This document shows, piece by piece, positions 30,867-43,300 of a stretch of DNA of 64,000 nt. The stretch's first letter is position 1, and every line of letters begins with the position of its first letter. The notes under the pieces are model-generated. The model saw nothing but the letters and a program-made list of their open reading frames with translations, did no database searches and had not been told where the DNA came from. Source of the DNA: Mesocentrotus franciscanus (Eukaryota > Echinodermata > Echinoidea > Camarodonta > Strongylocentrotidae); contig CP137684.1 of NCBI GenBank assembly GCA_037976565.1, forward strand, positions 18,658,339 to 18,722,338, given 5' to 3'. The translations under genes were made by a program, and so were the position numbers.

Positions 30867-32850
30867 GGGCCTATATTCTGTCCAGTATCTTTAATACGCC
30901 ATAATCTGCAGGCACAAACTCTACAAAGTACTCCTAAAGCCTTGAGCATAGCCTAGCCCTGTCAATTTCTGGCTGTGTCAAATAAACCGCTTAAAGCTAA
31001 TCTTGAGCTCTGGTATATATAATATATATGGGAATCGTATGTCGAGAGATTGTTTATCCTGCAGTAGATTGATTGTTTAAACTAGTAAAACAAATGCAAA
31101 CTCACAAAGACTTGCTGGAAATCATCTTCAATAAAAACCACAACTCTCATTTGTACATAGTGACCTGTGTTTAAGCACATGTGTGTGCGTGTGTGTATTG
31201 GGTATTTGGGTTTTTACAGACGTGTATCAATCAGATATGATTATTTACGTCTGGGGACCAACCTTAAACGTCACCATCCGAAAGACGTGACTCAGTTTTG
31301 AACCTGCGTCCTCGGCTGAATCAGTTTGTAACTTCCACTTTTAGCTGGATTACAGGCGCACGCCACAACGCCTAGGCGCACACCTCAACACATGGTGTCG
31401 GGCCTATAATTTATACTATAATATTACCTTGATCCTTAATTATATATATCTTTCTATATGCTCATTTCTCAGCCCCTATACATTTTCTACCAAAATCGTT
31501 TCGCACGTGTCAATTATTTGTAATCTTGAACATTCAGTGTGAGTAATTTTGTTGGATTCTGTGAGAATTTATTTTGTATCATTACCAGAACTCAAGAGCT
31601 AGGGCATATGATGTGCTGTAGTCAGCATAGTCTCATGATCCAGACACTGTTACGCACCATGAGTGACGAGGGTTTGTTTCTGCAAACTACAATATCAGCC
31701 ATGGTTGTCGTTCTTAACCAAATGCACTGATAGGTCAATGTATACATGTATGTAGGTACGCCCTTTTTCCAGCCTTTGTGCAGGGCAAGATCCTGGAATC
31801 TTTGAAGGGGGGGTGTAGACTATAGAAATGCTGACAAATCTGACAAGAGTTGTATAAAATGCACCTTGGTATATTAAACCAGGGGATTTTTGACCTAACA
31901 ATAAAAAAATTGGCTCTAAAAACATTAAAAGGGGCACATGATGTGTGTAAGGTTTGCATGACTGGGATTTAAAAGTGGGAAAAGACCATTTGTACCCACC
32001 CCTTTAAAGCACTGCTTTTTCTGTTGTTATGCATACAATATAAGTATTCTGATTATTTATAATGCACATGCATGTACAACACAACATAATTGCTAGTGAA
32101 TTGTGTCATACTTGTAGGACAAGAGGGTTTTCTTAGTGCTTGTTTTCAAATTTCACTACGATTATATTGCAGGCAGAGGAGTAGATCTACATGTATGAGA
32201 GTATTTGAAAAGAAGCAAGCAGAATAATGTGTACGTGTATGTCCATTAATTGAAACGAGCGTATAACTACAAAACAAGGTCGAAAACAGGAAAAGAACTT
32301 TGAAACTTTGACAATGGCAGATAAGTTGAGGATAAAAGTCAACAAACTTTTATACACAAGTGGCAGTCAGGTAATACCACCAACCTACAGCTGATCAAAG
32401 ATAAAAGATTATCCTACATGCAGATACATGTAGATAATCAAAGTCACAGGTATATGTAGGCGGCTTCAGTGGCTATTGTGTACATGTACATGTACATGTG
32501 TAGTTTTGTTGGTTGGTATTAAACACCGATGTGTTTGACCCAGTGAGACCTGGAGAAATCAGACTTTGGAAGACTTATTCAGATTGTTACAGGAACCTGT
32601 GTAATAATTCTAGGATTTTGAATTTCTACATAGTTACTATAGGTTTGTATGTGTTGATAATTTACTAGGTTTATACAATGTTTAGATACAATTATGTATT
32701 TTACTTGTAAAGTACGTACTGCATCAATTTCTTCAACTATTTTAAGATGCTGGTATCGCCAACCTGCACCTCTATGCTTGACCTGCATTGATTATGATCT
32801 TATTGTAAATTAACAGAATGAATGCATTTTTCTTTTCCTTTTTTCTTTTA
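30867..32850. other. Gene-free sequence
   Basis: No exon or RNA gene seen. Short simple runs only: TATATA near 31017 and alternating ACATGT around 32480. Confidence 0.4.
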
Positions 32851-32857
32851 ATCATAT

Positions 32858-33010
32858 TCAGATACAGCAGGTATACCGGTAATCATTCAACATCACCATA
32901 GTCATCTAGCTCTCTCCCATATTGCTCTCTCACTAGTGATACCATCAGTCATCTACATATTCTCTTATAATACCAACCCTTTAAATTAAATCTGTGTCCT
33001 TTACTCTCTT
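32858..33010 (+). pseudogene. Decayed copy of PEP-synthase-like exon 1, relic 1
   Basis: An acceptor-like ATATTCAG is followed by sequence aligning with exon 1 and its 5' UTR: TACCGGTAATC against GACCGGTGTAATC, CATCACCATAGTCATC against CATCACCATGGGCATC, ATCTACATATTCTC against CTCTACATCCTCAA, CCAACCC against CCAACCC. The ATG is lost (ATA) and no frame is open. It is followed by a trailer TGTGTCCTTTACTCTC shared with the other relics. Confidence 0.6.
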
Positions 33011-33065
33011 TTTTCAATCACATGGTAGTACCATTTTTAGAATGAATTCATCTTTCTATTTGTAT

Positions 33066-33222
33066 CATTTTTTAGATACCAGTATTTAACCTACCAGCAT
33101 CAGTATGGGCATGTGCTCATCATAGCTCTTGATCATCCTTTCAATACCTCTTGTCCTTGACAACTTTCTTTTCAATCTGACCAAGTGACCAACCCTTAAA
33201 TCTGTGTATTTTACCAGCTTTC
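33066..33222 (+). pseudogene. Decayed copy of PEP-synthase-like exon 1, relic 2
   Basis: An acceptor-like TTTTTTAG is followed by AGTATGGGCATGTGCTCATC against exon 1 CACCATGGGCATCCTGTCTA. CATAGCTCTTGATC, CCTCTTGTCCTTGACAACT and CTGACCAAGTGACCAACCC then match the order of exon 1 blocks. The reading frame is destroyed. The trailer TCTGTGTATTTTACC matches relic 1. Confidence 0.65.
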
Positions 33223-33437
33223 ATATCAATCACACCATAACTAAGGCATGTTCAGATTAGACGCAGTAAACCCTGGCAAAAGAAAATGCCACGGTTGTTT
33301 TATATATATGTAAGTAAATGGCAAACTGCATGCTACAGAGGTCCTGTGCGTATTCACTGATCTCTATGTCATATCTGAACGAAACTTTGGTTTGATTTCT
33401 GAATGAATCACAAAAGCATCTCTCCTTTTTCTCTTTT

Positions 33438-33603
33438 ATTTGCAGATACCATACCAGTATAATCCACAATGATCACTGTGGGTATCATCTTTCCCATATA
33501 GCCCTCATCCTAGCGATACCACCGGTCTTCTGCATCTTTCTTTTTATAATAAACAACCCTGATATGAAAGTTGGTCCTTTACTCTCTTCTTTCAATCACA
33601 TCT
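33438..33603 (+). pseudogene. Decayed copy of PEP-synthase-like exon 1, relic 3
   Basis: The acceptor-like TTATTTGCAG precedes CCAGTATAATCCACAATGAT, which aligns with exon 1 CGGTGTAATCCATCATCATC. CATATAGCCCTCATCC, ATACCACCGGTCTTCTGCAT and AACAACCCTGA follow in the same order as exon 1. Stops interrupt the frame. The trailer CCTTTACTCTCTTCTTTCAA matches relic 1. MITE copy 2 (33603-33993) separates this relic from the real exon. Confidence 0.7.
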
Positions 33604-33993
33604 TAAAGAGAAGGTTGAGTTTTGGGAAGAGGTGAAAAATAATTTGTGAGCGTTATCATTGTTATTATGCAAGTGTGGAAGAACATCAGATAAAAAATGT
33701 TCCCTGAAAAGCATGGCTCTTCAAATGCCTTAATATTCTCAATATGGCATGTAACAGCATAAAAATCGGACGGATTTTTATGCCACATGTTTGTGTAGTC
33801 CCATATACAACTTTCTGTGTACAGTGCTTTTAACTTTACCAAGACTGGGCCAAATTTCTTATCATTTTGATGATTCCAGAACCCTGCAGTACACACCAAT
33901 ACTTATATGCTAAATGATCAATCTTTTCTGATCGATTCCACACCATTTCTTTCACAATGCAATCGCATGACCAGAACTCAACTTTATCTTTAA
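33603..33993. mobile_element. MITE family M1, copy 2 (inverted)
   Basis: Ends TTAAAGAGAAGGTTGAGTTTT and CCAGAACTCAACTTTATCTT then TAA. The body is the reverse complement of copies 1 and 3. It lies between exon relic 3 and exon 1. Confidence 0.9.
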
Positions 33994-34049
33994 ATGCAAC
34001 TCGTTTTGACTATTGTTTTCAGAGACCGGTGTAATCCATCATCATCACC

Positions 34050-34355
34050 ATGGGCATCCTGTCTACCATAGCCCTCTTCCTTGTATTACCTCCGGTCCTC
34101 TACATCCTCAACTCCTTCCTGACCTCCAACCCCGAACCAATCCTGGGCACCTACTCCCAACGAGGGCGATGGTTCGGTCTCAAGTACTGGACCTTCTATC
34201 TCATGTTTCGGCTAAGGAAGAGACAGGGAGCAGCCAAGAAGGGGAAGACATTAGAGAGTCAGGAGGGTGCCGTGGGGTATGGCATGGCCCTCTTTGACAA
34301 TGTGGAAGATATGGACAAGGCACAGCCGCTGCCGCCAGCTTACTTCTTCCCAAAG
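34050..34355 (+). CDS. PEP-synthase-like exon 1 (GC-AG donor)
   Basis: 102 codons from MGILSTIALFLVLPPVLYIL to PPAYFFPK, phase 0 end. The donor is AAG|GCAAGT, the standard form of a GC donor. No GT donor nearby gives a productive join to exon 2. The exon itself probably begins at 34023 after TTGTTTTCAG. Confidence 0.75.
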
Positions 34356-37300
34356 GCAAGTGGCATAATAAACAAAAATACCATGCACTGAGAGGGGCTC
34401 TAGTTGAAATTATGGATCGAGGTAGCAGGAATAGCACTATTTCTGTCACCGAGGAATCCATAATTTCACTATTGGCTTGAAATAGTTCATCCCATCTATA
34501 AAGACCCCATTTTTTTTCTCAATCACTTCGATATGGCTTCTCTTTGAAACCTGTACTAAAAAAAACCTCTACATACTGTGCCTATAAAGACCACTTTTTG
34601 GTATCACTGTACAAATATCCACGGTTAACTCTTTACGTTCTTTTCGCACCAGTGCACCATCGGCCCTACATTTTGTTCGCATCAGTGCACAATTCACATT
34701 ACTGTACATGCTATTCATACACGCTGCAAATTATTGCACTGCACATGGGATTTACGGGCAAACGCACAAAGAGTTAATAAGCTATTGTTCAAGGCAATCT
34801 CCATACTGTGCCACAGTACAGTATGGGACACACCCTCAACTTTTCCATGGGGCATAATCTAACATGGCTGCCAACCATTCCTATTTTTGATAGAGGAATT
34901 ATTCCTATTTGGGGGCTTAGNNNNNNNNNNNNNNNNNNNNNNNNNNNNNNNNNNNNNNNNNNNNNNNNNNNNNNNNNNNNNNNNNNNNNNNNNNNNNNNN
35001 NNNNNNNNNNNNNNNNNNNNNNNNNNNNNNNNNNNNNNNNNNNNNNNNNNNNNNNNNNNNNNNNNNNNNNNNNNNNNNNNNNNNNNNNNNNNNNNNNNNN
35101 NNNNNNNNNNNNNNNNNNNNNNNNNNNNNNNNNNNNNNNNNNNNNNNNNNNNNNNNNNNNNNNNNNNNNNNNNNNNNNNNNNNNNNNNNNNNNNNNNNNN
35201 NNNNNNNNNNNNNNNNNNNNNNNNNNNNNNNNNNNNNNNNNNNNNNNNNNNNNNNNNNNNNNNNNNNNNNNNNNNNNNNNNNNNNNNNNNNNNNNNNNNN
35301 NNNNNNNNNNNNNNNNNNNNNNNNNNNNNNNNNNNNNNNNNNNNNNNNNNNNNNNNNNNNNNNNNNNNNNNNNNNNNNNNNNNNNNNNNNNNNNNNNNNN
35401 NNNNNNNNNNNNNNNNNNNNTAACATGGCTGCCAACCATTCCTATTTTGATAGAGACATTATTCCTATTTGGGGGGCTTAAGCTTTGAACCCTAGATTCC
35501 TCTCTTTTTCTGAAATATTCTGTGTAAAGTATACAAAATAGACTGTATTCCTAATTTTGCCAAAGAAATTCTCTAATTTTTGCTGTGAATTAAAGGTTGG
35601 CAGGTATGCTGTAATGGAGTCTAGAGATCACAGAAGAGCTATAGTGTTAAAGATACTATGTCCCTTTTGCAGCCAACATCAAATTCTGCAGAACTTTGCA
35701 GGAATTATGAATATGTCATGTACAATGTATGTCCTAAACGTTAGCAGTACATGTCCTAATATTCAAATTCTGCAAGGAAACAGTTTACTTGCTAGACTTC
35801 ACTGTCAGACACTATTGAGTGACTGACTGGCTTTTTTCATCTTTGGGAATAACATACATGTACATAAAATGAGCTCTAAAGGGTACATGAGCATTTGCCT
35901 ACATCAATAACCCACTTCTTGTAATGGCCAAAATTAAACTGATTGAATCTTTGTGCAGCATAAAACGTACGACCATTCGGTACAATGGTCTGAAAAATCA
36001 GACTATTACTTACTGGCTCTATAGCTCCCAAGTTGATACGACAACTAATAGTCGTTATTTTCCCACTTAAAGACATTTTCAAGCCCCCTTGTTTTTAGGG
36101 AAGTTCTAAATTAGTATTGTCTTTCAAATGCTGTTGGAATTTAACCTTTTCATTTTTTTGGCCTACAAATGGGACATAGTACCTTTAACCGTGACCCGAA
36201 AATTAAGCATTCAGTATTTGTTTTATAGAGTATACATGCATGTACCTCATCCTCTGTTAATTCTCAAAATTATAAAAATGTGTCTGTCAATACATGTGTG
36301 TATTTTTGTAGAAAATTACTCGCCTACGAGCAATGCGCCTGACTTGATTTTATTTGCAAGTAGAATTACATATACATGTGCATGGATGCCAGGTCAATGT
36401 TTTTGCTATATACTTCCCAGCAGTCAGCAGTGAAAGGTCTGAAAAATCTAATGTCTAGGAAATCTTGTGCCTAGAAAATCTAATGATATTAGAATTGATA
36501 AGATAATATTTAGAGACCTGACTTTATTTTGTACGGTTTGGGTATTAAACAGGAGACGCTATATAGAAGTCCTGAAAGAATTAGTAAAAACATGGGAAGT
36601 CTTTAACCACCAATGTGATTATTACTACTTCCTAAAGGGAAGTGGCCTCCATTTAAAGATAACGGCATATTTGTGTATATTAGAAATACCTTTCTGGATC
36701 CAATGCAATTTGCTTATAGACAGAATAGGGAGTTGAGGACGCTGTTCTTGTCCTTCTTCATGGAATGTATAGTCATTTAGATATCCCCAAATCATATGTA
36801 AGATGTACCTTCATCGACTTCTCTAGTGCTTTCAATACCATAACTCCACACCTTTTAATACGTAAACTAATAGACATGGAGGTTGATGTTAAAATAGTGC
36901 TTTGGATTCATAACTTTCTAACAAATAGACAACAATCCGTAAGACTTGGAAATATCCAATCACCTACTTTGGTAACCAATACAGGAGCTCCACAAGGGTG
37001 CGTCCTTTCTCCCTGTTATTTTCACTGTATACCAGTGATTGCACTAGTACCAGTCAATGTTGTACATTTATAAAGTATGCTGATGATACTGCTATCACAG
37101 GTTTCATTAAGGGAGAAAATAGTGAGAATGAGTATTTTTGTCAAGTTAATCAGTTTGTTGAATGGTGCGATCGCCACAACCTATATTTGAATGTTTTAAA
37201 AACCAAAGATATTATTATAGACTTTCGCCGTGGTGGCGTTAATCATATCCCCTTGTATATTCATGAACAGGCAATCAAACATGTACATGAATATAAGTAT

Positions 37301-40300
37301 CTTGGTACCTTGATTGATGAAAAGCTACGATTTAATAAGAACACCAAGGCTGTACACAGTAGAGCTAATCAACGGATGTTTTTCTAAGGAAACTCAAAAA
37401 ATTTAACGTTGACAGGACGATCTTGCATCTTTTCTACCAGTCTATTATTCAAAGTGTTCTTCTATTCAATCTCATTTGTTTTTATGGAAATCTCACACAA
37501 GCAGACAAAACTAAACTCGACCGTCCTAGGAAAATTGCTCAACGTCTTATCGGTATTGAATTACCACCCCTATCAGTTTTGTTTGAAGATCGCTTACTGA
37601 CTAAAATAACTTCTATTATGAAAGATCCATCACATCCACTATTTTCTTGTTTTACTTTTAACCGCTCAGGAATCCGCTTGCGTGTACCAATTACCCGTAG
37701 AGCCAGATACAAAAATTCTTTTATTCCAAATTCAATGCACATCTATAATGCACAAACAACACGAAGTTCTCAGCTGTAAGCGAAATAATAGCGATCATGA
37801 TTACTTGTTAATTTTTTCTCTACCGACCCAGTAAAATAAATTTGTAGGGATTGGGTAGGAAATTTGTCCACCTTATCACCTTTTGGGTCAAAACATCGTT
37901 GTTTAGCTCTGCTGCTGATTTTTTCCTCCATTACTATGGCCATGTATTTTCTGTCATGCATTATAATCTGATTGGAATTATGCCATCTCTCCCCTTTCCC
38001 TTTGGACCCTTACCAACTTTCCCTATATTTTTCTCTTTTAGTATCAGTCCTTCGAGCTCGAGCTCTCCTTTTCTTTCTCTTTCTACTCGTATTTCGATTG
38101 TGATGCTGCTCCTATTCTACTTTCATATTCACTTTTATATTCATACCTGAATTTATTCATGATGTGATTAAGAATTCTATTTAAAATTCTTGCTATGTAT
38201 AAGTCATATAATTGTCTTGTTATGTTTTGTGCTGAAGGCCGGAGGACGGTACCTGCTCATAGACTTTTTTCTTTATAGAGTATTGACGCCCTTCGGCTTT
38301 CAGCACCGACACCCTGTTTTTGTCTTATGTTTCACATATTACATGTTACACCAATGGAAAACAAATTTCTGTATTATATATGGACAATAAAATCTTGAAT
38401 CTTGAATCTTGAATCTTGGAAATCTATTGATTAAAGCTTGATCTTGACATGAGAATTAATGATGAGAATGATTGGGGACTTTATTTACTTTCTATTTCCT
38501 GCCTTATTAGTTAGACTTTGACTAACATGAGCTACCAGAAATAGATAATGTGCAAATCCATTATCTTTGTCTTGCACAAAGCAATCCTTCCGTCAGGACC
38601 GCCGAGAACGTTTCCCTTGTCTGTCATTAATTTTTTTTTAGTACCTTTCCTGTATTCACAAATGTAATCTTATCTTTTTTAACATGATATTACCAGGCTG
38701 TAGATGCCGTTTATTTCAATGGTTCAAACAAAGATGGCGTGTGCGTCGTCACGGCGATTGCGAGCGTCAGAACCAGATGGCGAATGTCCTGACATACTTG
38801 GTTCTCCCCGGCATTGGAGTACTCCAGCTACCGGACAATCCAGGCACTTTGCTAGAGGACTGCGATCCTGATAAACATTCAGTCGGTGGGCTCAGCATAG
38901 AGAGTGTCAAACCAATGAAGGAATGGAAGATATCGTACCATGGAAAAATGAGGTAAGGAACACGATCCCCCTCCCCAGCTGTTCCTCTCGACCCCTTCCC
39001 ACATCCCCAGTATTACCTTCCAGCTTCTTGATCATCCGGGGACATTGCTAGACGGTTGTGTCCCTTCTAAACATTCAGTAGCTGGGCCCAGCAAAGGGAA
39101 TGTCAAGCCTTTGTAGGAACTGGAGATAACATACCATTATTACACCCAGGGCCCAACCGTCCCCCATCCTCCCCATCCTCCAATCACCTTCTAGCTCCCT
39201 GATTGTCTGAGTTATTCGTATTTTGATGTGTTCAAACATAAAAATAAATGTTGTGTATACAATATTTGATATTTACTGTACAAATAAATCGATGTCATAT
39301 TATTCTTTGATATACCTTTTTTTTTAATTAAGTGTTAAAATTGGCAATTTTCAGCCACCACAAGCGTTCAATTCTGAAAAGCTTACTAACAGCAGGTCGG
39401 GGATGTGACGTCATCGTCATGAGTGTTCACCGCTGATCGCTGGCAGATCGAAATTACCCACGAATTACAGTACAAACAACACGATAACATTGAAAACTAC
39501 CTCAAGAAAAAACAAGTTTCTGTCGAAATTCGGCAAAATGCCGACAAACTGAATCGTTTACGGATGTCCTAGAACAGCGTTTGTCAAACTCTTTCTTTAA
39601 AGGTCCAGATGTGATTTCTATGATAGCTGTAAGGTCCGCATAAGAATTTTTTAGGCGAAAGGCATCCCATGTTTCGGACCTTATACAGCTTTCATAGAAA
39701 TCACATCTGGACCATCAAAGAAAAGTTTGAGAACCCCTGTCCTAGAGTGTTATGATGTATGTAAAGAGGCCTTTGACAAGTAATGTTGGAACTTTCTTAA
39801 AATAGACAACTTATATGATTATCTTTTACAAATAAACAAAGCTTTGTCATTATTTGGTAAAAAAAAGTGTGAACTCAAATGTCACGATGAACAGTCAAGA
39901 TGAAATTCACTAGGAAAAAACCCTTGATATATAGAATAATAAATAATTTTATTTTGTACTATCTTTTTTCAGACTTGTTGATGCTAAAAAGCAAGACTGG
40001 ATTAATGGAAAACTTTTGGAAGTCAACATAGAGTTAAGGTGAAATATGCATGTTTTACTCGGGTATTGTATATCTTTCATTAAATGGCTTCATTGCAAGG
40101 TATATTGTAATATATATTTTTTTGTATTCAAATGACTACTGAATTCTCTAACTTCTATAAGCAATATACTTTCTTTTCTGCTGTAATAGCGCTCTGATCA
40201 GTTTTTCTGTAATAGCGCTCAATAAGAATCAATTATTATTATTATTATTACAGGGACCACCCAGACCCGGTTTTCATAGTCATTTGGAACATTTTTTTCT

Positions 40301-43300
40301 CCTCTTCTATTTTTCTTCTCTTTCTCTCTCTCTCTATCTCTTTGGTCGTTGGATTGTGACGTACAAGTAGTCACTGATAACTCTCCCATTGGTTCAGTTG
40401 TGTACAAATATCATTAATTTCTGTCCTCGTATTGCTCCAGTGGGGCACAATACTCCAAAAAAAAATCTGCTTTCCTCTAGAGTAGTTTGCTATGAATAGT
40501 GTCCACTTTTTTATTTAATTTTTTTCTGAAATGTAGTCTGTTTAATCTCTTGCAGGTGGACTGCTCTTACAACTTATTTTGACTTTGACACTGACTTGGA
40601 CGCCTCTCATGGCTGATACCATTGCAAGGGAGAAATGGTCAAAGCAGTTTTTGATGAGCTAAAACGGTAAGGAACATATGAGAATGATTCAATATCTAAA
40701 CCACAGCATTTCAGAGTTTTCTGAAGGCCTAAATGAATGAGCCTTTTCTCCTCAAATTGGCAACAATTATTTGTATTACCACTTTTTCGTGGTTTAAAAA
40801 ACATTAAAATGAGTATTAAATGGAAAAGCCGGAATGGAAGTAACAAAATTTGATGACAAATTGCCAATTTGTACATGAAAATAGTAGTTAGGAGGCGCGA
40901 TAGCTCAGTTGGTAGAGCAGTGGTCTCATAATCCGGTGACCCGGGTTCGAAACCAAGTCGATGCGCTAGTGCCCTTTGGTAAGGCATTAATCCTCACTAC
41001 CAGGTCCTTCGGAGAGGACCTTAAGCCGTAGTCCGTCTGGTTGCTTCCTTACAAGCATTTATGCTTTCTTAGCAGTCAGGTAAAAAACAAATAACCATCA
41101 CACACTTAACCATCACAGTTATAAATTTCTCTCTGCATTATTAATTTTTTTGTAGATACTTTAATGATTATTTTCAATTAAATCGCCCTTTTGCATGATT
41201 GACACAATGTACAGCAACAAAAAGGGACTCAAATTTTTGCACTTTTTGCTCATGTACCTTTTGTAATTCAGAGCATTCTAGATCAAAAGATGTAAATAAA
41301 ATATCACTAAAAGGTGAAACTATAAAACAGCTGTGGGTTAAACGTACTCCTGAGTTATTGATCATGGAAATGCATTTTTAGAGGAAATGTTTCAAAGTTA
41401 TTTAGAATTGTTTGCCATGCTCTAGATCATTTTTAAACTGGAAAACCTGAGAAAATTTGCAGAAAATCACACGCATTGAAGAGTAGCAACACACAGATTA
41501 CATTGTATCTATATTGCATCTAATGTATGCTCTCCTGGTTAGGATTGAATGAATAGTGATAATGATAGCTACCTGGTATTGCAGATGTGACCATCTCAGG
41601 GGATGGTCAAGGCGCCTACAAAGTAATATTAGTAAAAATACCTTAACCAGACTACCTTATCCCGTTCCTTCCGACATTATTCAGCCCGGTAGCTGCCTCA
41701 CAAACGAGAATAAAAATCAAAGACTCGACCAGTTCGCTGCCGTGCGTGCGTTCAGTGGGCCGTACAATGCGTGTGCGTTCAAGCCTGGCCAGCGGCTTCG
41801 ACGAGCAGGAACATAGCGCATGCGCAGATCTGGGCCACCTATACAGCTAAGTTACGTAAGAGGAACAATGGACGTGGCCGAGGGTATAGGTCGTTGTCAT
41901 GGTTATAAACTCCAACAATAGAAGAGCGGAAATAAGGTAATTGGATGCTGACATACAGCATTGATGATCCATGTATGTATACTACATGTATATCTGGTTA
42001 AAATAACCCTTGGGGTCTTGTTGTTTTGCAGTTGTCGTTTTCAAGCTTCATCTCTCATAGTGATTTCTGTTCCGCGAATTTTAATGAGATCTCAATTCCA
42101 CGTACTCCTAAATAAAAATAGCTGATCATAATTATAACGTAGTACCGAATTTGACCCTATCTAAAATATTAATTCAAATATATAACAATCAATGAAAGAT
42201 AAACGAATAATACAAATGTGATTTAGTAAAATGTCACTGACGAAAAGATGACATAAGAAATGATTGTTTCTTTTTCAGGTTGTCTCTTTCTTCGTCTCTC
42301 TGTCTCTTTCTCGTTTTTTTTTCTCTCTCTCTCTCACTCTTTCTCTATTTCTCTCCCTGTATTTCTCTCTCTTTCTCTCTCTCCTGCTCGCCTTCTCAGC
42401 GCCATTTCCCATTTTCATCTCTGGTACTGTTTTCTGTTCCGCTATTTGCTTTTATTCCGAAAGTATTCCTTTCGATCTTGAAATAAATTATTATACCATA
42501 ACCTCGACATGGAGAAGAAACACGGAACGAGCACCTGATTATAATCAAAATAAGAAGAATATTAATGTACAATAATTATAAAGAATAAAACTTTCGAATG
42601 TAAATCATGATAAAACAATGGAAACTAGAGAGGAATCCAGAGCGGGTGGGGGTTGATCGGAGAGACAAAAAGCATATATAGCGGTAATAATAAATAACAA
42701 TACGCCCAACTTTCTCTCTCTTTCGTTTTCTCAATGTCGTTTTCCATCTTCATCTCTCATAGACGTGTTTTCTGTTCCGCGATTTTTAATGAGATTGCGT
42801 TTCCACTGTCCACGTTCTCCTAAATAAAAATAGCTGATCATAATTGTAACGTAGAACCGAATTTGACCCTATCTGAAATATTCATTCAAATATATAACAA
42901 TCATGGAGAGATAAAGGAATAATACAAATGTGATTTAGTAAAATGTCACAGACGAAAAGATGACATAACAAATGATTGTTTTTCTCTCTCTATCTGTCTC
43001 TCTCTTTCTCTCTCTCTTTCTCCCTATCTTTTTTTTTTCTTTCTCTCTCCTTTTCTCTCTGTGTATTTCTATCTCTTTCTTACTCGCTTTCTCAGCGCCA
43101 TTTTCCATCTTCATCACTGGTATTGTTTTCCATTCCGCTAATTGCTTTTATTCCGAAAGTATTCCTTTCGATCTTGAGATAATCTATTATCAGTAACCTC
43201 GATATGAAGAAGAAAAACACAGAACGAGCGCCTGATGATATCGAAATGAGAAGAATATTACTGTACAATAATTATGAAAAGTAAAATTGTTTAATGTAAA

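Noticed and set aside
40905..40970. Possible functional tRNA gene
   Set aside because: A and B boxes are present, but acceptor-stem pairing is poor and a SINE body follows that is shared with another copy.
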